Shown: positions 1 to 5,252 of the stretch, piece after piece | Layout: each line of letters starts with the position of its first letter | How positions within the stretch are numbered: position 1 is the first letter of the stretch | Notes under the pieces: model-generated | Seen by the model: only the letters and a program-made list of their open reading frames with translations | The model's database searches: none | Told to the model about the DNA's origin: nothing | Translations under genes and position numbers: made by a program | Assembly: GCA_007122815.1 (NCBI GenBank) | Contig: SKSV01000158.1 | Location: forward strand, 1 to 22,978 | DNA: 22,978 bases | DNA from: Trueperaceae bacterium | GTDB taxonomy: Bacteria > Deinococcota > Deinococci > Deinococcales > Trueperaceae | Direction of reading: 5' to 3'

Positions 1-242
1 GCACGAAGCGCCGACGCCGCGGCAGCCTTACGGCGTTCCTGTAGCGAGGCGAGCTCCAACTCGTTCTCCGAGAGACGCTGCCGCAACGCCTCGAGCTCGG
101 CGCTGCGCCGCGCGAGCTCGCTCTCCAGGGCACGGTGACGCTCGCGCACCTCTATGAGCAGCGGCGGCGTCAGCTCGCGCTCCGTCGCGAGGGCGTCCAG
201 CTCGAGGTCCAGGGCCTGGACCTCGCTCAGAGTCTGCAGCAT
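1..242 (-). CDS. Coiled-coil C4-type zinc-ribbon protein, 5' part only
   Basis: The gene runs off the left edge; 80 codons from the ATG at 242-240 are visible. The translation begins MLQTLSEVQALDLELDAL and continues as heptad-rich, Glu/Arg/Leu-rich helix (about residues 5-80) with no aromatic core, which is the N-terminal helical hairpin usual in the family of coiled-coil proteins that end in a CXXC...CXXC zinc ribbon (COG1579-like). The zinc ribbon would lie beyond the edge, so the family call is an inference from the helical part and its opening motif. The start is supported by GGAGG at 247-251, four bases upstream. Unlike most of its neighbours this gene has a leader, and the leader holds a hairpin followed by six T (see separate entry). 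It is divergent from the gene at 381. In known relatives the protein is thought to bind nucleic acid; no precise role can be claimed. Confidence 0.75.
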   Translation of the reverse strand, partial: MLQTLSEVQALDLELDALATERELTPPLLIEVRERHRALESELARRSAELEALRQRLSENELELASLQERRKAAAASALR

Positions 243-255
243 GTCGCCTCCAGTG

Positions 256-291
256 AAAAAACGCCCCGCCAGGCCGAGGCCGCGCGGAGCG
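256..291 (-). terminator. Terminator-like hairpin with T6 inside the leader of the zinc-ribbon gene (possible attenuator)
   Basis: On the minus strand CGCTCCGC (291-284) pairs with GCGGGGCG (269-262), eight base pairs with one G-U, closing a loop that itself contains GGCC-TC-GGCC. It is followed directly by six T (261-256), then four bases, then the GGAGG ribosome site of the gene. This has the form of an intrinsic terminator, but no minus-strand gene lies upstream for it to end, so a role as leader attenuator is inferred. Confidence 0.5.
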
Positions 292-297
292 TTGGGC

Positions 298-303
298 ATA
301 CTA
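298..303 (-). promoter_or_regulatory. Putative -10 box (TAGTAT) of the zinc-ribbon gene
   Basis: TAGTAT on the minus strand would start a transcript near 291-292, giving a leader of about 50 nt before the ATG at 242. No convincing -35 hexamer is seen at 16-18 bp spacing. Confidence 0.4.
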
Positions 304-367
304 TCGGGGAGAAGCGTTGCACGGCAGGCAGTGTACCACCCGCCAACTCCGCTCCGGCGCCCGGTCG

Positions 368-373
368 TATGAT
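368..373 (+). promoter_or_regulatory. -10 box (TATGAT) for leaderless gene at 381
   Basis: TATGAT lies 7 nt before the ATG at 381, the same arrangement as at about a dozen other starts in the window. It makes the ATGATG at 369-374 part of the promoter rather than the start. Confidence 0.6.
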
Positions 374-380
374 GCGCGGC

Positions 381-854
381 ATGGTCGAAGACGGAGTGGA
401 CGCCCTGATGACGCGCTTCGCTGGGCACGCCGCAGTGGTGGAGGTCGGCGCCCGCGTCGAGGGCAGCCCCCTTCTGGAGTGCGTCGCGGACGAGGTCGTA
501 CTGCACGTGCTCGATCGCACCGGCCCTTACCTCGCTGAGCGGGGGCCCGCGCGCGTGATCATCCAAGCGGAGACGGCGGCGTTGGAGCGCGTCGAACTCG
601 TCGAGGGAGCGCTGGAGCGGCACGTCGAGGTGGTGGCCGTCAGCGCGATCATCGCCAGTGGTGTGGTCCTGCTGCGTGAGGACCCGTTCGTGGTGGTGGA
701 CGCCGGGTTGCCGTTCGTGGTGACGGCCGACGAGCTCCCGGACGACCTCGCGCTGGGTGAGCGGGTACGGTTCGAGAGCCGCGCGCCCATCCACGGTTTC
801 GTGTTGCCACCGGAGCGGCGCCGCAGCGAGATCGCTACCGACGAACAGGTCTGA
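381..854 (+). CDS. Uncharacterised 157-residue protein
   Basis: I do not recognise the family. The protein (MVEDGVDALMTRFAGHAAVV...) has no signal peptide or membrane segment, no cysteine cluster and no visible catalytic motif. It is acidic and rich in short alternating hydrophobic stretches (for example EVVLHVLD, RVIIQAE, HVEVVAVSAIIASGVVLL, PFVVVDAGLPFVV), which suggests a small all-beta or alpha/beta cytosolic fold. The open frame extends upstream to an ATG at 135, but that part overlaps the zinc-ribbon gene on the other strand and the divergent promoter region. I chose the ATG at 381 because TATGAT sits 7 nt upstream, giving a leaderless message. It is divergent from the zinc-ribbon gene and followed 58 bp later by the DUF512 gene, which has its own promoter. 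Coding potential is supported by the consistent high-GC third positions. Confidence 0.65.
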   Translation: MVEDGVDALMTRFAGHAAVVEVGARVEGSPLLECVADEVVLHVLDRTGPYLAERGPARVIIQAETAALERVELVEGALERHVEVVAVSAIIASGVVLLREDPFVVVDAGLPFVVTADELPDDLALGERVRFESRAPIHGFVLPPERRRSEIATDEQV

Positions 855-898
855 GGGGCCTGGTCGCCGGGGCCGAGGCTGCGCCGGGACGCATCTGC

Positions 899-904
899 TA
901 AGCT
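899..904 (+). promoter_or_regulatory. -10 box (TAAGCT) for leaderless DUF512 gene
   Basis: TAAGCT lies 8 nt before the GTG at 913, which is therefore preferred over upstream in-frame starts inside the preceding gene. Confidence 0.55.
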
Positions 905-912
905 GCCAGGCC

Positions 913-2337
913 GTGCCGGTCAGCCTCCCCCCGACAACCGCCCCCAACGCCTTCGGAGCGCCGTACGTCGCGCCGATCCGAGAGGTAGCACCAGGTTCGC
1001 CCGCAGAGCGGGCGGGCGTGGCGGCCGGTTGGTCGCTCGTGAGCGTGAACGAGGCCTGGATACCGGACGTTCTGGCCTACCGCCGGGAGCTCGGCGCCGG
1101 AAGAGCCACGCTCCTGGCCTGCGACCCGACGGGTGAGGCTAGTGTGAGCTTCGACGTCGACTGGGAGGACCCGGGACTCGAGTTCGACGAGGTGATCTTC
1201 GACGGGCTGCGCCTCTGCGCGAACAAGTGCGAGTTCTGCTACGTGCATCAGATGCCCAGGGGCTTCCGTAAGAGCCTCTACGTGATGGACGACGACTTCC
1301 GCACCAGCTTCCTCTACGGTAGCTTCGTCACGCTGACCAACCTGAGCGACGAAGACGTGCAGCGCGTACTCGACGAGCGCCTCTCACCGCTCTACGTTTC
1401 GGTTCACAGCGCCGACGAGGAGCTCCGCGCCGCCATGATGAAGTGGCTGCGACCCAAGGTCAAGGACCCTCGCAGCACGCGGATCCGCGACATGATCGAG
1501 CGGCTGGAACCGATCGACCTCTACACCCAGGTGGTCGCGCAGCCCGGGCGGAACGACGGGGAGGCGCTCGACGCGACCCTGGCGTACCTCGTCTCGCGCC
1601 CGAACGTGCTGGCGGTGGCGGTCGTGCCGGTCGGGCTCACCGAGCACCGGCGCAACCTCCCCGACTTGCGCGGCTACCGGCGCGATGAGGCGGCGGCCTT
1701 GGTGACGCAGGTGGAGGACTGGCAGACGCGACTGTTGGGCGAGAGAGGCAGCCGCACCGTCTTCCTCTCGGACGAGTTCTACCTGGTCGCGGGACTGCCG
1801 CTCCCGAGGTCCGAGGCCTACGAGGGTTTCGAGATGCTCGAGAACGGTGTGGGCATGGTGCGCGACTTCCTCGCCGACGGACTCGATCTCGAAACCCTGC
1901 CGGCGGCTCTCGAGACCCCGAAGAGGGTGCTTTGCGCCACCGGCACGCTCTTCGCACCGGTCTTGCGCGAGGCGCTCGAGCCGCTCGCGGCAGTGAGGGG
2001 CCTCACCTTGGAGGTGCGCGGCCTGGTCAACCGCACCTTCGGCGCTACGACCACGGTCGCTGGCCTGCTCGCCGGTAGGGACCTGCTGACCCAGGTCCGC
2101 CCAGGCGAAGCCGACTTGCTCTTGATCAGCCCGAGCATGCTGAAGTACGGCACCGAGTTGCTGCTCGACGACCGCACCTTGAGCGAGGTCAGCGCCGAGC
2201 TCGGTATGGAGGTGGCGGTCGGAGGCGGTGACCTGCGCGAGCTGTCACTCGTGATCCTGGGCGGCGCGGTCGGCGACTCCACGCCCCAGTTCGGTTACTC
2301 CACGCACGCCGTGAAGGAGGCGGCTGGGCAGCATTGA
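913..2337 (+). CDS. PDZ-radical SAM protein, DUF512 family
   Basis: The protein has 474 residues from the GTG at 913. Residues about 17-70 form a PDZ-like domain (PIREVAPGSPAERAGVAAGW). The radical SAM core follows, with the [4Fe-4S] cluster motif C102-X3-C106-X2-C109 (LCANKCEFCYV) and the family sequence LYVMDDDFRTSFLYGSFVTLTNL just after. The C-terminal half is the DUF512 region, ending in a Gly-rich stretch (LVILGGAVGDSTPQFGYSTH). Length and domain order match the COG1625 family, widespread in Deinococcota, clostridia and cyanobacteria. The cluster should bind S-adenosylmethionine and generate the 5'-deoxyadenosyl radical, but the substrate is not known to me. No signal peptide is present, so it is cytosolic. 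The nearest downstream gene, a prenyltransferase, has its own promoter, so a shared pathway is not implied. Confidence 0.9.
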   Translation: MPVSLPPTTAPNAFGAPYVAPIREVAPGSPAERAGVAAGWSLVSVNEAWIPDVLAYRRELGAGRATLLACDPTGEASVSFDVDWEDPGLEFDEVIFDGLRLCANKCEFCYVHQMPRGFRKSLYVMDDDFRTSFLYGSFVTLTNLSDEDVQRVLDERLSPLYVSVHSADEELRAAMMKWLRPKVKDPRSTRIRDMIERLEPIDLYTQVVAQPGRNDGEALDATLAYLVSRPNVLAVAVVPVGLTEHRRNLPDLRGYRRDEAAALVTQVEDWQTRLLGERGSRTVFLSDEFYLVAGLPLPRSEAYEGFEMLENGVGMVRDFLADGLDLETLPAALETPKRVLCATGTLFAPVLREALEPLAAVRGLTLEVRGLVNRTFGATTTVAGLLAGRDLLTQVRPGEADLLLISPSMLKYGTELLLDDRTLSEVSAELGMEVAVGGGDLRELSLVILGGAVGDSTPQFGYSTHAVKEAAGQH

Positions 2338-2345
2338 GCGCGGGT

Positions 2346-2399
2346 GGCAGCGCCTCCCTCGAGCGAGGGGCGGGCAGCGCCTCGCACGAGCGAGGAGCG
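2346..2399 (+). repeat. 27-bp tandem duplication, two copies
   Basis: Copies at 2346-2372 and 2373-2399 match at 24 of 27 positions and begin GGCAGCGCCTC. The first contains CCCTCG-AG-CGAGGG and the second CCTCG-CACGAG-CGAGG, so each copy can fold into a small hairpin. They fill most of the 87-bp gap between the DUF512 gene and the prenyltransferase gene. No T-run follows, so an intrinsic terminator is not supported. Confidence 0.7.
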
Positions 2400-2412
2400 C
2401 CGGCGCCGGTGG

Positions 2413-2418
2413 TAGCCT
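2413..2418 (+). promoter_or_regulatory. -10 box (TAGCCT) for leaderless prenyltransferase gene
   Basis: GGTAGCCT ends 6 nt before the ATG at 2425 and matches the GGTAGNCT pattern seen at other starts here. Confidence 0.6.
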
Positions 2419-2424
2419 CGGCCA

Positions 2425-3300
2425 ATGAGCGCTCTCGCGTTGGGGCCGCGGGTCACCGCCTTCCTCCGCCTCGTGCGCTTCCAGCACACCCTCTTCGCGC
2501 TGCCTTTCGCCTACGTGGGCATGCTGCTGGGTGCGCAGGGCTGGCCAGGGGCGGTGACCTTCGCCTGGATAACGTTGGCGATGGCGGGCGCGCGGACCAC
2601 TGCGATGGCGCTCAACCGGGTTATCGACGCACGAATCGATGCCCTCAACCCGCGCACGCGGGATCGGGAGATCCCCGCCGGCGTGGTGGGACGGCGCGGC
2701 GCGCTGGCGCTGGCGCTGGTGGGCTTCGTCGCCTTCGCGGTCGCCGGTTGGGCGCTCAACCCCCTCACCTTCGCGCTCCTTCCCGTCGCTACCGCGTTCC
2801 TGGTGCTCTACCCGTACACGAAGCGCTTCACCTGGGCCTGCCACGGGGTGCTGGGGGTGACGATCGGCGCCGCCGCCGCCGGCGGCTGGATCGCCGTCAC
2901 CGGTTCCTTCGAGCCCGGCACCTGGCTGCTGTGGTTCGCAGTCGCCGCCTGGGTGAGCGGGTTCGACGTCGTGTACGCGTTGCTGGACCTCGATTTCGAC
3001 CGCGGTCACGGTGTGCACAGCATCCCGGCCGCTCTGGGGCAAGGGCGCGCGAAGACGCTCGCGGTCCTCGCGCACGTGGTCTCGTGGCTGGCGCTGGCGG
3101 CTACGGCGCTCGTCAGCGGTCTCGGTCCGATAGCTTGGGTCGGCCTGGCAGTCACGGGAGCGCTCTTCTACCACCAGCACCGCTTGGTCGCCAGCCGTGG
3201 CGCTGCAGAGGCGCTGAGAGCCTTCGATGCGAACCTCTGGGTGGGGCTGGTGGTGCTGGCCAGCGTCGCGCTCGACCTGGCGTTGCTCACGGGCGGTTGA
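2425..3300 (+). CDS. mqnP: UbiA-family prenyltransferase, MqnP-like
   Basis: This 291-residue integral membrane protein has about eight to nine hydrophobic segments. The first Asp-rich motif is N64-R65-xx-D68-xxx-D72 followed by NPRTRDREIPAG. The second is D181-xx-Y184-xxx-D188-x-D190-x-D192, both positioned as expected for binding the Mg-diphosphate of a polyprenyl donor. The NRxxDxxxDxxNPRT form is that of the ubiA_other/MqnP group, which prenylates the aromatic ring in menaquinone synthesis by the futalosine route used by Deinococcota. Ubiquinone-type UbiA enzymes usually read NDxxD instead. The MqnP assignment is inferred from the motif and the presumed phylum; no other menaquinone genes are in the window. 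The stop codon overlaps the -35 box of the downstream tRNA promoter. Confidence 0.85.
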   Translation: MSALALGPRVTAFLRLVRFQHTLFALPFAYVGMLLGAQGWPGAVTFAWITLAMAGARTTAMALNRVIDARIDALNPRTRDREIPAGVVGRRGALALALVGFVAFAVAGWALNPLTFALLPVATAFLVLYPYTKRFTWACHGVLGVTIGAAAAGGWIAVTGSFEPGTWLLWFAVAAWVSGFDVVYALLDLDFDRGHGVHSIPAALGQGRAKTLAVLAHVVSWLALAATALVSGLGPIAWVGLAVTGALFYHQHRLVASRGAAEALRAFDANLWVGLVVLASVALDLALLTGG

Positions 3301-3325
3301 CACCGGGGGCCCGCATGGTTAGCCT
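3297..3325 (+). promoter_or_regulatory. Promoter of tRNA-Asp, consensus -35 and -10
   Basis: TTGACA (3297-3302) and TAGCCT (3320-3325) are separated by exactly 17 bp, and the tRNA begins 10 nt after the -10 box. The -35 box includes the TGA stop codon (3298-3300) of the prenyltransferase gene. This is the only promoter in the window in which I find a full -35 consensus. Confidence 0.8.
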
Positions 3326-3335
3326 CAACGGGCTT

Positions 3336-3411
3336 GGAGCCGTAGTGTAGCGGTTAGCATATCTGCCTGTCACGCAGAAGGTCGCGGGTTCGAATCCCGT
3401 CGGCTCCGCCA
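3336..3411 (+). tRNA. tRNA-Asp (anticodon GTC), CCA encoded
   Basis: The 76-nt sequence folds as a full cloverleaf. The acceptor stem is GGAGCCG with CGGCTCC. The anticodon stem is TCTGC/GCAGA with loop CTGTCAC, giving anticodon GTC. The T arm is GCGGG-TTCGAAT-CCCGT. The discriminator base is G, as expected for aspartate, and CCA (3409-3411) is encoded in the gene. Confidence 0.97.
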
Positions 3412-3428
3412 GAGAAGCGAGGGAGCCG

Positions 3429-3485
3429 CCCGGTACACCGGGCGACTCCCGGTGTGCTGGGCGGCCCCGGGTACTCCGGGGGGCC
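3429..3485 (+). repeat. Three tandem 19-bp hairpin-forming units after tRNA-Asp
   Basis: Units start at 3429, 3448 and 3467. Each holds a self-complementary core: CCCGGTACACCGGG, CCCGGTGTGCTGGG (one G-T pair) and CCGGGTACTCCGG. Units 1 and 2 differ at six positions, all transitions. The first core extends to a perfect 18-bp palindrome-like stem at 3427-3444. They occupy the space between the tRNA and the next promoter and could help end tRNA transcription, but there is no T-run. Confidence 0.65.
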
Positions 3486-3496
3486 CCCGGCGCTGG

Positions 3497-3502
3497 TAGC
3501 GT
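3497..3502 (+). promoter_or_regulatory. -10 box (TAGCGT) for leaderless Lon-domain gene
   Basis: GGTAGCGT ends 5 nt before the ATG at 3508. This start also places the conserved LPLFPL motif at the very N terminus, as expected for the family. Confidence 0.55.
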
Positions 3503-3507
3503 ACGGT

Positions 3508-4158
3508 ATGCAGCTGCCACTCTTCCCGCTCGACGTCGTCGCGTTCCCGGGCATGACGGTGCCTCTGCAGCTCTTCGAGGCGCGTTACCGGCGGATGGCC
3601 CGTTGGGTGCTAGAGCAAGAGGAGAAGCGCTTCGTGCTGGTGCTGGGCAAGGCCGCGAGCCTAGCCGACGCCCCAGCTCCCCCGGTCCACCGCGTGGGCA
3701 CCGTGATGGACGTCGCGCGCCTGGAGGAGCGGGTCGACGGCACCTTCGAGCTCGTTGCCTACGGCCAGGAGCGGGTGAAGGTGGACGCGGCGGAGCGCGA
3801 GGACGTGAGCGAGCCAGACGGCTCCACGCGTCCGCTCTTCTTCACGGCCTACGAGCCCTACCCGCTTGAGCGTGACGACCCCAACGAGGAACGTGTAGCC
3901 GCCTGGGACACCTTGGAGGCGTTCAGGCGTTACGCCTCGGTGGTCTTCGAGTTCGACGCCCAACGCCAGATCGACGCCAACCTGCCCGACGATCCGCTCT
4001 ACCAGGCGTCCCTGGTGTGCGCGAACCTCAGGGTGCCCTCCACCTCGCGGCAAGTGCTGCTGGAGGCGCCCTCGCTCATCGTGCGCTTCGAGCTCGCCCA
4101 AGAGCTCATGCGGGAGCGCCTGCCCGAGGACACGCCCGCGCGGGAGCAGGAGGCGTGA
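3508..4158 (+). CDS. Lon N-terminal substrate-binding domain protein
   Basis: The protein has 216 residues. It opens with MQLPLFPLDVVAFPGMTVPL and FEARYRRM, the signature of the Lon N-terminal (LAN/PF02190) domain, which in Lon protease recognises unfolded or degron-bearing substrates. The domain fills about residues 1-195 and ends in a helical part (ASLVCANLRVPSTSRQVLLEAPS...FELAQELMRERL). The AAA+ and Ser-Lys protease domains of Lon are absent, so this is the stand-alone form common in bacteria, whose role is not settled. There is no membrane segment. The ATG at 3508 is chosen for its leaderless promoter and family start. The stop overlaps the start of truD (GTGA), so the two are probably translated from one message. 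Confidence 0.88.
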   Translation: MQLPLFPLDVVAFPGMTVPLQLFEARYRRMARWVLEQEEKRFVLVLGKAASLADAPAPPVHRVGTVMDVARLEERVDGTFELVAYGQERVKVDAAEREDVSEPDGSTRPLFFTAYEPYPLERDDPNEERVAAWDTLEAFRRYASVVFEFDAQRQIDANLPDDPLYQASLVCANLRVPSTSRQVLLEAPSLIVRFELAQELMRERLPEDTPAREQEA

Positions 4159-5252
4159 GCGCGGCCGGCTCGGCGACGCTGACCCCCGAGCTGGAGCACG
4201 CACTCACCTTCCGCTGGAGTGACCTCAGGGCCGTCACCGCCGACCTCCCGGGGTGCGGTGGCCGCATCCGGTCGCACCCGGACGACTTCAGGGTGCGTGA
4301 GATCCCCGCCTACCTACCCGAAGGGCGGGGCAGCCACACGTTCGTGAGGTTCGAGAAGGTCGGCCTCACCACGCGGGAGGTGGTCTTGCTCTTGGCCTCG
4401 GAGGGGGTGCCCGAGCGCTCGATAGGCGTGGCGGGGCTGAAGGACAAGCTGGCTCGCACCGAGCAGTGGCTGTCGCTTCCGAACGCACATGCCCGAGCCG
4501 TGGAGGCGCTCGAGACGGCCGAGGGCGTAAGCGTGCTCGAGGTCAGCAGGCACCGCAACAAGCTCGGCATCGGGCACCTGCGAGGCAACGAGTTCACGGT
4601 CCGCGTGCGTGAGGTCGGGCCCGACGCCTTGCCACGGGCGCGCGCGGTGCTAGCGGCACTGGACCTTTGCGGCACGCCCAACTACCTGGGGCCGCAGCGC
4701 TTCGGACGCTTCGGGCGCAACGCGGTCGACGGTTACCGCGAGGTCTCGGGCCAGCAGGTCCAGGGCGGCGTGCGCATGCGCCGCTTCTTCGTGATGGCCT
4801 TGCAGTCGCACCTCTTCAACCTGCTGCTCGCTGGGCGCGTCGACGACGGCCGCTACACGAGCGTGGTGGAGGGCGACTGGGCGCGGAAGCACGATACCGG
4901 CGGAACCTTCGAGGTGCGCGACGAGGCCGTCGAGGCAGCGCGCGCCCACGCCCTGGAGATCTCGGCGACGCTCCCGCTGTACGGCAGCCGCGTACGGGTA
5001 TCGGGCGCCGCAGCCGGAGCCTACGAGCGAGAGCTCCTGGCTCGCTTCTCGTTGCGTTGGGAGCAGTTCAGAGCGCGCCGTGGCGACCGCCGCGTCACGC
5101 GCCTGGCCGGTCTGGGCGCCAGCCTCGAAGAGGAGCCGAGCGGCCTCCTGCTGCGCTTCACGCTGCCGCGCGGGAGCTACGCCACCACCTTGTTACGCGA
5201 AGTCACGAAGGTTGAGGTCGACTCGCCCGCCGACTCCCTGGAGACGGCCTAG
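4155..5252 (+). CDS. truD: tRNA pseudouridine(13) synthase TruD
   Basis: The 365-residue enzyme would isomerise U13 in the D arm of certain tRNAs. Diagnostic motifs are present in order: DDFRVREIP near residue 44, the catalytic-loop sequence VAGLKDKLARTEQW with nucleophile D97, HLRGNEFTVRVR, NYLGPQRFGRFGRN and the TRUD-insert/C-domain motif RRFFVMALQSHLFNLLLAGR. Length and order are typical of bacterial TruD. The GTG start at 4155 overlaps the TGA of the Lon-domain gene; AGGAGG ends only one base before it, so re-initiation by the terminating ribosome is likely. The open frame continues upstream to 4017 but only as a shadow of the preceding gene. The last 50 bp overlap the end of the VWA gene on the other strand. 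Confidence 0.95.
   Translation: MSAAGSATLTPELEHALTFRWSDLRAVTADLPGCGGRIRSHPDDFRVREIPAYLPEGRGSHTFVRFEKVGLTTREVVLLLASEGVPERSIGVAGLKDKLARTEQWLSLPNAHARAVEALETAEGVSVLEVSRHRNKLGIGHLRGNEFTVRVREVGPDALPRARAVLAALDLCGTPNYLGPQRFGRFGRNAVDGYREVSGQQVQGGVRMRRFFVMALQSHLFNLLLAGRVDDGRYTSVVEGDWARKHDTGGTFEVRDEAVEAARAHALEISATLPLYGSRVRVSGAAAGAYERELLARFSLRWEQFRARRGDRRVTRLAGLGASLEEEPSGLLLRFTLPRGSYATTLLREVTKVEVDSPADSLETA

Noticed and set aside
135..380. Longer form of the small protein starting at 135
   Set aside because: The extra N terminus overlaps the zinc-ribbon gene and its leader on the other strand and has no start signal; TATGAT at 368 supports the start at 381.
2346..2399. Possible CRISPR or phage att site
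   Set aside because: There are only two adjacent copies with no spacer, no cas genes, and no integrase nearby. The same holds for the 19-bp units after the tRNA.
2245..3303. A 352-codon open frame on the minus strand
   Set aside because: It is antisense to the prenyltransferase and the end of the DUF512 gene, with low-complexity Gln/Arg/His/Gly composition typical of shadow frames.
3336..3485. Mobile-element integration next to tRNA-Asp
   Set aside because: The tRNA is intact, no duplicate of its 3' end is seen downstream and no integrase or transposase gene occurs in the window.
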